From the NCBI RefSeq assembly GCF_003148495.1, contig NZ_QGGH01000001.1:1198347-1262346 (forward strand): a stretch of 64,000 bases of DNA, in the 5' to 3' direction. Made by a program: the position numbers and the translations under genes. Below are positions 8,767 to 17,145 of the stretch, piece after piece (the stretch's first letter is position 1; each line of letters opens with the position of its first letter). The DNA comes from Mesorhizobium loti. GTDB lineage: Bacteria; Pseudomonadota; Alphaproteobacteria; Rhizobiales; Rhizobiaceae. The notes beneath the pieces were generated by a model, which made no database searches, was not told the origin of the DNA, and worked only from the letters and a program-made list of their open reading frames with translations.

Positions 8767-10278
8767 GTGACCAATCTTATCGAGATGTCCCACATTTCGA
8801 AGGCGTTCGGAGGGAGCAAGGCGCTCCACTCGGTTTCCCTCGATCTCAAGGCGGGCAGCGTTCATGCCCTGATGGGGGAGAACGGCGCCGGCAAATCGAC
8901 TCTCATGAAGATCCTAGCGGGCGTGCATCAGCCTGATTCCGGCGAGATCTTCATGAATGGGGAAAAGCTCGATCTGAAGTCGCCGCGCGACGCGCTGAAT
9001 GCGGGCATTTCGACCGTTTTCCAGGAGCATTCGCTGCTGCCCAATCTGTCGATCGCCGAGAACATGTTTCTCGGTCGGGAACCGACGACCCGGTTCGGCT
9101 CGATCGACTATTCCGCGATGAGCAGCCAGACCGCCAGGGCGCTTGGCGAACTCGGCCTCACGCTCGACCCGTCACAACTCGTTTCCAACCTGACCATCGC
9201 CGAGCGGCAGTTCGTCGAGATCGCGCATTGCATCCAGGCCGACGCCAGTGTGCTCATCCTCGATGAACCGACGGCAGCCCTCAATGCGGCCGATGTCGAT
9301 GTGCTCAACCGCAACATCCGCCGGCTGCGCGATAAGGGAAAGGCTGTCGTCTACATCTCGCATCGCATGGAGGAGATCTTCGAGCTGTGCGACACGGTGA
9401 CGGTGCTGAAGGACGGCGCACTGGTCGGCACCAGGATGGTGTCCGAGATCACCACCGACGAACTCATCGCCATGATGGTCGGACGCGAACTCCAGGACCT
9501 TTTCCCCGATCGCACCGATGACAAAGGCGACGAGATCCTGCGCGTCGAGAACCTCAGGATCACCGAGACAGCGCAGCCGTTGTCGCTGACTTTGCACAAG
9601 GGCGAGATCGTCGCCCTGGCCGGGCTGGAGGGGCAGGGCCAGCAGCGCTTCCTGCGATCGCTGATCGGCCGCTACCATCCCTTCGCCGGGACGATTTCCA
9701 TCAACGGCAAAGCGCTGAAGATGCCGCTCTCGACATCGGCGGGCGTCCGTCATCTGCAGCAACTGAAGGTCGGCTTCGTGCCCGAGGACCGCAAGGAAGA
9801 GGGGCTCTTCCTCGCTTTGCCGATCGCCCACAACATCGCCATCGGATTGCATTCGAGGCGACCCGAACTTGCGCCGGCGCGACCCTATCGAAGCGTCATC
9901 GCGCACATGATGGAGGTCATGAACATAAAGGCGGCAGGGCCGTCCGCTCCGGTCGGCTCCCTGTCGGGTGGCAACCAGCAAAAGGTCTTGCTCGGCCGTT
10001 ATCTTGCCGCCGATCTCGATCTTCTGCTGGTCGAGGAGCCAACCCGCGGCGTCGACATCGGCGCCAAGTCCGAGATCTACCATCTGCTGCGCGACTTCAC
10101 CCGCAAGGGCGGCGCCGTGCTGGTGCTGTCTCGCGAGACGATCGAATTGATCGGGCTCTGCGACCGCATCTACGTCGTCCATCACGACACGATCGTTGCC
10201 GAAATGCCGGCAGCGCAGGCGACGGAGCACAAGATCCTCGACGCGGCCCTGATGGGCGGCTCCACGCGCCAGCATTAG
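8767..10278 (+). CDS. Sugar ABC transporter ATP-binding protein, double NBD (RbsA-like)
   Basis: 503 residues from the GTG at 8767, chosen because GAGGG lies just upstream; a GTG at 8707 would add 20 residues without family match. The first ATPase half has Walker A GENGAGKST and Walker B LILDEPTAAL but a degenerate signature (LTIAERQ). The second half has a degenerate Walker A (GLEGQGQQR) and an intact LSGGNQQK. This asymmetry is normal for RbsA-type proteins. It powers the two permeases that follow. Confidence 0.92.
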   Translation: MTNLIEMSHISKAFGGSKALHSVSLDLKAGSVHALMGENGAGKSTLMKILAGVHQPDSGEIFMNGEKLDLKSPRDALNAGISTVFQEHSLLPNLSIAENMFLGREPTTRFGSIDYSAMSSQTARALGELGLTLDPSQLVSNLTIAERQFVEIAHCIQADASVLILDEPTAALNAADVDVLNRNIRRLRDKGKAVVYISHRMEEIFELCDTVTVLKDGALVGTRMVSEITTDELIAMMVGRELQDLFPDRTDDKGDEILRVENLRITETAQPLSLTLHKGEIVALAGLEGQGQQRFLRSLIGRYHPFAGTISINGKALKMPLSTSAGVRHLQQLKVGFVPEDRKEEGLFLALPIAHNIAIGLHSRRPELAPARPYRSVIAHMMEVMNIKAAGPSAPVGSLSGGNQQKVLLGRYLAADLDLLLVEEPTRGVDIGAKSEIYHLLRDFTRKGGAVLVLSRETIELIGLCDRIYVVHHDTIVAEMPAAQATEHKILDAALMGGSTRQH

Positions 10279-10286
10279 GGGCCTCC

Positions 10287-11249
10287 ATGCATCGTTCGCT
10301 GTTTAACATCTTGAGTGGCCGGAACACACGGCAAGGCCTGTGGGGCCTGCCGCTGCTAGTTGCCTTGCTCATTTCGCTCTGGCTGACGGTCGAGACGACA
10401 CAGTTCGCGACGGCTGAAAACCTCTTCAACCTGGTTGCCCAGGCGATGCCGCTGATCATTGCGGCGATCGGACAGCTCGTCGTCGTGCTCATCGGCGGGC
10501 TCGATCTATCGGTCGGCTCGGTCATCAGCTTCACCACGGCGGTGCTGGCGCTCGACCAGCCGGCGATCGTGCTGATCCCGGCGGTCTTTCTGCTGGCCGC
10601 ACTCATCGGGCTGATCAACGGCCTGGCGATCACCCGCTTCAACGTCCATCCGATCATCGCGACGCTGTCGACGCAGTACATCGTGCTTGGCATCACGCGC
10701 ATCTTGCGTCCCGTCTCCGGCGGCACCGTGCCGGAGATCGTCATCGCCGCCGTCTCGGGCAGTTTCCTTGGCATTCCCTATCCGGTCTTCTGGGGCATCG
10801 TCGTGATCGTGGCAGCCTGGAAGCTGCTCTACGGATCGCGATACGGGCTGCACCTGTTTGCGATCGGCGGCGGCATCGCGTCCGGCGCCGAGAGTGCCGC
10901 CCGCAATTTCGGCGTCTCCGACCGCCGCAACATCATCCTCGCCTATATGGTCTGTTCCTGTTTCGCAGCGGTTGCCGGTGTCTTCCTGGCCGGGCGCATC
11001 GTGTCGGGCGATCCGAATGTCGGGCTGCTTTTCGAACTCGACACCGTCACCGCCGTAGCTCTTGGAGGCACCCAGCTCTCCGGCGGCATAGGCAGCCTGC
11101 ACGGCACGGTGATCGGTGCGCTGGTCATGGCGCTGCTGGCCAATGGCATGAACCTCGCCAACGTCTCGCCCTTTGTCCAGACAGCGATCAAGGGTGGCAT
11201 CCTGCTGGCGGTGGTCGGGCTGCAATCCCGCAAGAAGATGGGGCTCTGA
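10287..11249 (+). CDS. Sugar ABC transporter permease 1 (RbsC-like)
   Basis: 320 residues with 8 to 10 hydrophobic segments and family motifs GGLDLSVGSVISF near residue 72 and ALGGTQLSGGIGSLHGT near residue 255. It begins eight bases after the ATPase stop and is followed after three bases by a second permease. Together they should form a heterodimeric channel. Confidence 0.93.
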   Translation: MHRSLFNILSGRNTRQGLWGLPLLVALLISLWLTVETTQFATAENLFNLVAQAMPLIIAAIGQLVVVLIGGLDLSVGSVISFTTAVLALDQPAIVLIPAVFLLAALIGLINGLAITRFNVHPIIATLSTQYIVLGITRILRPVSGGTVPEIVIAAVSGSFLGIPYPVFWGIVVIVAAWKLLYGSRYGLHLFAIGGGIASGAESAARNFGVSDRRNIILAYMVCSCFAAVAGVFLAGRIVSGDPNVGLLFELDTVTAVALGGTQLSGGIGSLHGTVIGALVMALLANGMNLANVSPFVQTAIKGGILLAVVGLQSRKKMGL

Positions 11250-11252
11250 GAA

Positions 11253-12206
11253 ATGGCTGCCGTTCTCGCAAATCCGATTACCCGGCGTCTGCTGCGCATC
11301 CCGCCGTCCTATTTTGTCTTCCTCGTGCTGCTGGCGACGCTGTGGATCGCGCGGCCGAACATGCTCAACCTCAACATCATGGGTATCTTCATCAGGCAGA
11401 TCGTTCCGCTCGGCATCCTCGTGCTGGGGCAACTCGTCGTCATGCGGGTGAAGTCGATCGACCTCTCCGGCGGCGGCATCATCCTCTTGATCAACTATTT
11501 TATTTCGTCGGGCAGCTTCCCCGGCGCGTCGCTGCCATTCTTCGTCGTGCTGGCGCTCGCCACCGGCCTCGTCATTGGCCTGTTCAACGGCTTCATGATC
11601 GGCAACCGGCGGGTGTCGGCCGTCATCGTCACGCTGGCGGTCAGCATCATCCTGGTCGGGCTGGTGCAGTTCCTGTCGAGCGGCAATCCGCCCGGCGACG
11701 TGCCGAAACTGTTCAACGACCTCTACAACACGAAATTCCTGTCGGTTCCGACGCCGGTGCTGTTCTGGATCCTGCTGACCGCCGCGGTGTCGCTGCTTTT
11801 GTCGCAGACGGTGTTTGGCCGCTACGTCGCCTCGGTCGGAGAGAATGCCGAAGCCGCCCATTTTTCCGGCGTACCGGTTCAGCGCACCGTCATCCTGGCG
11901 CATACGCTCGCCGGCCTGATCGCGGCGATCGCGGCCCTGGTGCAGACCGGTTCGATTGCCGTCGGCAGCGTCCGCGTCGGTCTCGATCTGCCGATCTTGG
12001 CTGTCGCGGCAACGATCCTCGGCGGCGTCGTCTTCGGCCGCGGCGACGGTGGCGTCTGGGGACCTTTCTTCGGTGCGCTGTGTTTTGCGCTGCTGTTCGT
12101 GGTGATGACGGTGCTCGGCATCGACGAGCCCGGCAAGCTGATCGCCCAGGGCGTCATCATCCTCGGCGCGGCGATCTTCTATGGAGTGCGCGTGCGAACC
12201 CCCTGA
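11253..12206 (+). CDS. Sugar ABC transporter permease 2 (RbsC-like)
   Basis: 317 residues, also polytopic, with the related motif KSIDLSGGGIILL near residue 65 and ILGGVVFGRGDGGVWGPF near residue 260. The intact glycine-rich family motifs suggest a functional partner of the first permease. Two distinct permease genes are common in autoinducer-2 and some pentose importers, in contrast to the homodimer of E. coli RbsC. Confidence 0.92.
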   Translation: MAAVLANPITRRLLRIPPSYFVFLVLLATLWIARPNMLNLNIMGIFIRQIVPLGILVLGQLVVMRVKSIDLSGGGIILLINYFISSGSFPGASLPFFVVLALATGLVIGLFNGFMIGNRRVSAVIVTLAVSIILVGLVQFLSSGNPPGDVPKLFNDLYNTKFLSVPTPVLFWILLTAAVSLLLSQTVFGRYVASVGENAEAAHFSGVPVQRTVILAHTLAGLIAAIAALVQTGSIAVGSVRVGLDLPILAVAATILGGVVFGRGDGGVWGPFFGALCFALLFVVMTVLGIDEPGKLIAQGVIILGAAIFYGVRVRTP

Positions 12207-12301
12207 CGTGAAACAGCGAAAAGGCGAGCCGGCACCGGCGTTTGCCGGGACCGATAGAACCGCGCGTTCAGACAAATTGGCAAACAGATGGAGAAACATG
12301 G

Positions 12302-12985
12302 ATGTCACCGCCAAAAAACATCATGTGCTACGGCGACTCGCTGACCTGGGGCTGGGTTCCGGTCAAGGAGGGGTCGCCGACCTACCGCTATCCCTATGAC
12401 CAGCGCTGGACCGGCGTCATGGCGGCGGCGCTGGGAGCGGGCTATCACATTATCGAAGAAGGCTTGAGCGCACGCACGACCTGTCTCGACGACCCCAACG
12501 ACCCGCGCCTGAACGGCGCCAATTACCTGCCCTCGGCCATCGCCAGCCATCTGCCGCTGGATCTGGTCATCGTGATGCTCGGCACCAACGACACCAAGTC
12601 CTATTTCCGCCGGACGCCTTACGAGATCGCCAATGGAATGGCGAAACTGGTCGGGCAGATCCTGACCAGCGCCGGCGGCATCGGCACTCCTTATCCGGCC
12701 CCGAGGGCGCTGGTCATTGCGCCACCGCCGCTGACCCCGATGCCCGATCCGTGGTTCGAGGGCATGTTTGGCGGCGGTCACGAAAAATCCAGGGATCTGG
12801 CCAGGCAGTACAAGGCGATGGCGGATTTCATGAAGATCGACTTCCTCAATGCCGGCGACTTCGTCACCACGGACGGTGTCGACGGCATTCATTTCACTGC
12901 CGCAAACAACGCCGATCTGGGGCGCGCCGTCGCCGACAAGGTCAAGTCGATCCTCGAGCCGGGCAAGGTCAGCACCGCCGCTTGA
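12302..12985 (+). CDS. SGNH/GDSL-family hydrolase (esterase), copy 2
   Basis: 227 residues from the ATG at 12302, nine bases after GGAG; an upstream in-frame ATG would add 20 low-complexity residues. Block I is YGDSLTWGW with the nucleophilic serine, block III is MLGTNDTKSYF, and block V is DGIHFT near residue 205. No signal peptide is present, so it is cytosolic. It is the last gene of the importer operon, and with the divergent copy at 6611-7261 it brackets the transporter. I infer deacylation of an imported esterified sugar. Confidence 0.88.
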   Translation: MSPPKNIMCYGDSLTWGWVPVKEGSPTYRYPYDQRWTGVMAAALGAGYHIIEEGLSARTTCLDDPNDPRLNGANYLPSAIASHLPLDLVIVMLGTNDTKSYFRRTPYEIANGMAKLVGQILTSAGGIGTPYPAPRALVIAPPPLTPMPDPWFEGMFGGGHEKSRDLARQYKAMADFMKIDFLNAGDFVTTDGVDGIHFTAANNADLGRAVADKVKSILEPGKVSTAA

Positions 12986-13030
12986 ACCCGCCACGCCCGT
13001 CGGCTTGCGGCACACAGGCCCAGGGCGCAG

Positions 13031-13060
13031 GTGTATCGCTCGTTTCCTCCGGCGATACAC
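13031..13060 (+). other. Hairpin that competes with the adjacent terminator stem
   Basis: GTGTATCG (13031-13038) and CGATACAC (13053-13060) are perfect 8-bp arms around 14 bases. The right arm shares the bases 13058-13060 with the next, stronger stem, so the complete hairpins cannot both form. It may be accidental or part of a 3'-end structure. Confidence 0.35.
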
Positions 13061-13095
13061 ATAGATACGGGGCCGTTTGGCCCCGTATCTATGTG
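13058..13095. terminator. Strong bidirectional stem-loop between convergent genes
   Basis: A perfect 17-bp stem (left arm 13058-13074 starting CACATAG, right arm 13079-13095) encloses a 4-base GTTT loop. It lies between the plus-strand SGNH hydrolase stop and a minus-strand small gene, where a bidirectional terminator is expected. There is no clear T-run on either side, so intrinsic termination is not certain. Confidence 0.6.
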
Positions 13096-13123
13096 GTGCT
13101 CGACGGTGGCAGACCTGTGTTGA

Positions 13124-13381
13124 TCAGGGCTTTGTTCCCGGAACATCATCGGCGGACGCTTTGGTCTGGCGGTCGAAAACGACCGCCAGCCCGTTCTTGA
13201 CGGCAAGCGTGGCGACCATGTCGTCGAGTTCGCGATCGGGAATGGCGGGTTTGAGGACGTGCCGGATGGCCTGATAGGCCTGCTCGGTCGACACATAGTC
13301 GTAGCGCTTTTTGCGCGCTTCCACATATTGTTCGATGAGAATGCTCAATCGGCGGGCGGCGATGTCATCTCGTTGCTGCAA
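13124..13381 (-). CDS. Small hypothetical protein, 85 residues
   Basis: It starts at a TTG at 13381 that has GAGGAGG five bases upstream, which makes this start convincing. The product is helical and charged (ILIEQYVEARKKRYDYV) and ends with a polar tail. No signal peptide or membrane span is visible. I do not recognise a family. It is a single gene convergent to the sugar operon. Confidence 0.6.
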   Translation of the reverse strand: MQQRDDIAARRLSILIEQYVEARKKRYDYVSTEQAYQAIRHVLKPAIPDRELDDMVATLAVKNGLAVVFDRQTKASADDVPGTKP

Positions 13382-13592
13382 GGGAGCCTCCTCAAGCGTC
13401 GATCATCTGCAGACCCCTAGGATGTAAAAACCCGCGCCGCGAAAGTTAAGGCCTGCCGCAGGCTCGAAGCCAAATAAATACGCTGTCGTCACCGACGAAC
13501 AGCGCGGCGGCCGGCGAGCCTTGCTTAGGGCCTCGTCAAAATCGGCGGCAACGAGCAGGCCCCGAGCGCGGAGCGATCCGCCAGACCTGCAT

Positions 13593-14696
13593 TCACAACA
13601 ACTCCGACAGAACGGCCATGAAGTGGTCGTTCTCCGATGCCGAGCCGATGCTGACGCGCACATAGGTGTCGAAGCCCTGCTGCTTCCACGGTTTGACGAT
13701 GACGCCTTGGCGCAGCAGGCCCTCGACGAAGACGGAAGCATCTTGCCGGCAGTTGAAGAACAGGAAATTGCCCCTGGAGGCCGCGACGTCGACCCCCTTA
13801 CTCCTGAGGAAAATCTCGACGCGTGCTCGTTCCGCCATGGCCAGCGCGACGACCCTGGCGAGGTGTTCATCATCGGCGAGCGCCGCCAGTGCGGCGGCCT
13901 GGGCCATGGCGTTGGCATTGAAGGGCGTGCGGACACGATCGAGCAGCGCGCGCAGCTCCGGGTCGCCGACGATGCCGAAGCCGATCCGCAATCCGGCAAG
14001 CCCGAACGCCTTGGAAAAGGTTCGAAGCACGATCCAGGGCCGGTCGCGTCGGCTTAGGTAAGGCAGGGACGACGTATAGTCGTCGCCCTCGGCATATTCC
14101 GCATAGGCTTCATCGATGACGATCAGTGTCTCGTCGCTCACCGTATCCAGAACCCTCGACAGATCGCCGCCGGTGAGCCAGCTGCCGACCGGGTTCATCG
14201 GGTTCGAGAACAGCAGCATGCGGGGCCGTTCGCGCACCGCCTCGACCAGCGCGTCGACATTGATGGTGAGATCGTCGTCGACGGCAACGCGTTTGACGGT
14301 CGCGCCCATCAGCGTCGCATAGTCCTCATGCAGCGGGAACGACGGATAGAGCGTGACGACGGCGTCGCCTAGCCGCAACACGGCCCGGCTGATGACGGAG
14401 AGAAGGTCTTCGGAACCGTTGCCTAGGATAATCTGGTCCTCGGTGACGGCATATTTGTCGGCGATCGCCTGGCGCAGCTTGCGTCCGGCAGGGTCCGGAT
14501 AGAGGCGGAACATCTCGGACCCGGCATGCATCGTCGTGGCCAGCGACGGGCTTGGCCCGAGCGGGTTTTCGTTCGAACCTAGTTTGGCGATCCTGGCCGG
14601 CGCGTATCGTTGTTGCACCTCGTCAATGGTCAGCCCGGAATTGTAGGGCGAAAGGCGGTTGACTTCGGTGCGAACCATATCCGAGGCTTTCGACAC
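13593..14696 (-). CDS. Class I/II PLP aminotransferase, histidinol-phosphate aminotransferase-like (HisC-like)
   Basis: 367 residues, the usual HisC length. SNENPLGPS lies near residue 41, DEAYAEY near 195 and the PLP lysine at 229 in RTFSKAFGLAG. It is divergent from the SDR gene and shares with it a 130-base region containing a GntR-type motif. The context is catabolic: no other histidine-biosynthesis gene is adjacent apart from the HisD-like paralogue. I infer that it transaminates an alpha-amino or keto intermediate of the pathway encoded here rather than serving histidine synthesis; a housekeeping role cannot be excluded. Confidence 0.87.
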   Translation of the reverse strand: MSKASDMVRTEVNRLSPYNSGLTIDEVQQRYAPARIAKLGSNENPLGPSPSLATTMHAGSEMFRLYPDPAGRKLRQAIADKYAVTEDQIILGNGSEDLLSVISRAVLRLGDAVVTLYPSFPLHEDYATLMGATVKRVAVDDDLTINVDALVEAVRERPRMLLFSNPMNPVGSWLTGGDLSRVLDTVSDETLIVIDEAYAEYAEGDDYTSSLPYLSRRDRPWIVLRTFSKAFGLAGLRIGFGIVGDPELRALLDRVRTPFNANAMAQAAALAALADDEHLARVVALAMAERARVEIFLRSKGVDVAASRGNFLFFNCRQDASVFVEGLLRQGVIVKPWKQQGFDTYVRVSIGSASENDHFMAVLSELL

Positions 14697-14748
14697 GGGC
14701 GGGCTCCTCTGCGGCGGATTTCGTCATCAGTATCGCAGCTGAAATAGT

Positions 14749-14767
14749 TTGTATATGCTTGTATATG
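14749..14767 (+). promoter_or_regulatory. GntR/HutC-type motif, site 1 (HisC/SDR divergent region)
   Basis: TTGTATATGCTTGTATATG fits the cluster consensus TTGTATATRCATGTATRTA with three mismatches near the centre and end. It lies between the divergent HisC-like and SDR genes and could control both. The TTGTATRTAC core resembles published HutC operators. Confidence 0.65.
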
Positions 14768-14826
14768 TAACTTGATCTGATAGTCTCGAAACTGATGCCG
14801 AAGCCGACACCGACCAGGAGGATCAC

Positions 14827-15600
14827 ATGCGCAATGCTTCTCTCTTCGATCTCTCCGGCAGGAAGGCGCTTGTCACCGGCGCCAGTCGCGGCATCGGGCG
14901 CAGCATCGCCGAAGCGCTGAGCGCGGCCGGCGCCGACGTTGCGGTCACGGCGCGCAGCCTCGCTTCGCTGGAGGACACCGTGGCAGCCATCCGCGCCGCC
15001 GGCGGGGTGGCGCATGCCATCGCGCTCGATGTCACCGATGTCGGCCGCTGCCGCGCAGCCACCGACGAGGCGGCCGGCCTGCTTGGCGGCCTCGACATTC
15101 TCGTCAACAATGCCGGCGTGGAAGAGGTTCGGCCCTCGCTCGATGTCGACGAGGCGCTGTGGGACAGGATCGTCGACACGAATCTCAAGGGAGCGTTCTT
15201 CTGCGCCCAGGCCGCCGCGCGACAGATGCGGGACGCCGGGCGGCCTGGCGCCATCATCAACCTGTGCTCGCTGACATCCGAAGTCGGAATCCCCACGGCG
15301 GTGCCGTATGGCTCGTCGAAGTCGGGCCTGCTCGGCATGACGCGGGCGCTTGCGGCGGAGTGGGCGGAGCTTGGCATAAGGGTCAATGCGATCGCGCCGG
15401 GCTATTTCAGGACAGCGATGACTGATGTTTTCTACAGCAACGAGGCATGGCAGCACTCCATGCTGGCCAAGATCCCGCAGCGCCGTTTCGGCGACCTCCA
15501 CGACCTGCACGGCATCGCGGTGTTCCTCGCTTCGGATGCGGCAGCCTACATAACCGGCCAGTCCATCCCGGTCGATGGCGGCTTTCTCGCCTCGATCTGA
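14827..15600 (+). CDS. Short-chain dehydrogenase/reductase (SDR)
   Basis: 257 residues, classical SDR. The cofactor motif GASRGIG is at about 19-25, NNAG near 95, and the catalytic YGSSK near 160. The C-terminal ITGQSIPVDGG is typical. AGGAGG precedes the ATG by seven bases. It opens the plus-strand unit that leads towards the HisD-like dehydrogenase. In hps-type clusters an SDR oxidises the secondary alcohol of 2,3-dihydroxypropane-1-sulfonate; that parallel is only inferred here. Confidence 0.9.
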   Translation: MRNASLFDLSGRKALVTGASRGIGRSIAEALSAAGADVAVTARSLASLEDTVAAIRAAGGVAHAIALDVTDVGRCRAATDEAAGLLGGLDILVNNAGVEEVRPSLDVDEALWDRIVDTNLKGAFFCAQAAARQMRDAGRPGAIINLCSLTSEVGIPTAVPYGSSKSGLLGMTRALAAEWAELGIRVNAIAPGYFRTAMTDVFYSNEAWQHSMLAKIPQRRFGDLHDLHGIAVFLASDAAAYITGQSIPVDGGFLASI

Positions 15601-15663
15601 TCTTGCGGTTTGTCTGCGTCGTTTCGATCGGAAGGATGATGGAAAAATTGCTGGCGACCATCA

Positions 15664-15682
15664 TACATACATGTATATACTT
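15664..15682 (-). promoter_or_regulatory. GntR/HutC-type motif, site 2 (before the HisD-like gene)
   Basis: Read on the minus strand this is AAGTATATACATGTATGTA, two mismatches from the cluster consensus. It sits 125 bases upstream of the HisD-like start. TATACT at 15676-15681, a good -10 match, overlaps it on the plus strand, so bound regulator would block RNA polymerase. Confidence 0.65.
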
Positions 15683-15807
15683 TTGCCCGAGTGAAGCCTC
15701 TCGATGGCTTTGATCCTTGTCCCGGGTCGACCTGTCGGCCTGCAGAACTATGGCCGATCAGCGCCAACCGTCATTGCGTTCCAAGAGTTCCAGGAGAACG
15801 AGCAGCC

Positions 15808-17130
15808 ATGTCCGACATCAGCTTCCACGATTTGTCATCCATCGATGCCGACCAGCGCGCCAGTCTGCTGAAGCGCGCCGAGGCCGATCTGACGGTCTTC
15901 GTCGAGAAGGTCCGGCCGATCATCCAGGCCGTCAAGGACGAAGGCGACGCCGCCTTGATCCGCTTTGCCAGGGAACTCGACAAGGCCAATGTCGCCGAGG
16001 GCGAACTGCAGGTGTCGGAAGCCGAGTTCGATGCGGCATTCGACAAGGTCGAAAAGGATGTCGTCGAGAGCATCCAGTTCGGCATCGACAACATCAGGCA
16101 TTTCCATGAGGAGCAGAAGCCGGAAACGATGTGGCTCAAGGAAGTCCGGCCGGGCGCCTATGCCGGCGACCGGTACACGCCGATCGCTTCCGTTGCGCTC
16201 TACGTGCCGCGCGGCAAGGGCGCCTTTCCGTCGGTGACGATGATGACATCGGTGCCGGCGGTGATTGCCGGCGTGCCGCAGATCGCTATCGTGACGCCGC
16301 CGACATCGGATGGGTCGGTGGATGCGGCAACGCTCGTCGCCGCGCGCCTCGCTGGCGTGGGGACCGTCTACAAATGCGGCGGCGCGCAAGCGGTCGCCGC
16401 CGTCGCCTACGGCACGGAAACGGTGAAGCCCGCGCTCAAGATCGTCGGCCCCGGCAGCCCGTGGGTGGTGGCGGCCAAGAGCGTGTTGTCATCGGTCATC
16501 AACACAGGCCTTCCAGCCGGTCCGTCGGAAGCGATCATCTTTGCCGATGACAGCGTCGACGGCGGCCTTGCCGCGCTCGACCTGTTGATCGAAGCCGAGC
16601 ACGGGCCGGATTCCTCGGCCTATCTGGTGACGCACAGTCGCAAGGTCGCCGAAGCCGCATTGGCTGCAATCCCGGAGCACTGGTCGCGGATGACCGAGCA
16701 GCGTGTGGAGTTCTCACGCGCGGTGCTGACCGGCAAGCGCGGCGGCATCGTGCTGACGGCGTCGCTGGAAGACAGCTACCGCTTCATCAACGACTATGCG
16801 CCCGAGCACCTCGAGATCCTGTCGAAGGAGCCGTTCGCGCATCTCGGGCGTATCACCGAGGCGGCCGAAATCCTGATGGGTCCGCACACGCCGGTGACGC
16901 TGGCCAACTTCGTCCTCGGACCCAATGCGGTGCTGCCGACCAGTCGCTGGGCGCGAACCTATGGGCCGCTTTCGGTGACGGACTTCGTCAAGCGCTCGTC
17001 GGTCGGCTATGTCACCTCGGCCGCCTATCCGGAACTCGCTCTGCACGCCCGCAGGCTCGCCCGTTATGAAGGGTTCAGTTCGCATGAGAACGCGGTCTCG
17101 GAAATCCGCGACCGCTATCTCGCCGGCTGA
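15808..17130 (+). CDS. Histidinol dehydrogenase-like NAD-dependent alcohol dehydrogenase (HisD/HpsN-like)
   Basis: 440 residues from the ATG at 15808, with AGGAG upstream. The HisD fold is unmistakable (YVPRGKG near 132, GPGSPWV near 214, AGPSEAII near 237, EHGPDSS near 264, APEHLEI near 331). Compared from memory with E. coli HisD, the catalytic Glu-His pair (333-334) and His 262 and 419 equivalents (265, 426) are kept. The Gln259 equivalent is Glu262, Asp360 is Asn367 and His367 is Ala374. These changes argue against histidinol as substrate. HpsN, a HisD homologue, oxidises dihydroxypropanesulfonate to sulfolactate in a four-electron reaction; a similar chemistry is likely. Confidence 0.88.
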   Translation: MSDISFHDLSSIDADQRASLLKRAEADLTVFVEKVRPIIQAVKDEGDAALIRFARELDKANVAEGELQVSEAEFDAAFDKVEKDVVESIQFGIDNIRHFHEEQKPETMWLKEVRPGAYAGDRYTPIASVALYVPRGKGAFPSVTMMTSVPAVIAGVPQIAIVTPPTSDGSVDAATLVAARLAGVGTVYKCGGAQAVAAVAYGTETVKPALKIVGPGSPWVVAAKSVLSSVINTGLPAGPSEAIIFADDSVDGGLAALDLLIEAEHGPDSSAYLVTHSRKVAEAALAAIPEHWSRMTEQRVEFSRAVLTGKRGGIVLTASLEDSYRFINDYAPEHLEILSKEPFAHLGRITEAAEILMGPHTPVTLANFVLGPNAVLPTSRWARTYGPLSVTDFVKRSSVGYVTSAAYPELALHARRLARYEGFSSHENAVSEIRDRYLAG

Positions 17131-17145
17131 GCGGAAACGATCGCG

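Noticed and set aside
10506..12314. 602-residue open frame on the minus strand
   Set aside because: It runs antisense through both permease genes and is rich in Asp, Arg, His and Gln, the usual composition of shadow frames in GC-rich DNA.
13593..17130. HisC-like and HisD-like genes as part of histidine biosynthesis
   Set aside because: No other his genes are adjacent, they are on separate units with a GntR regulator and importer, and the HisD-like protein has substituted active-site positions.
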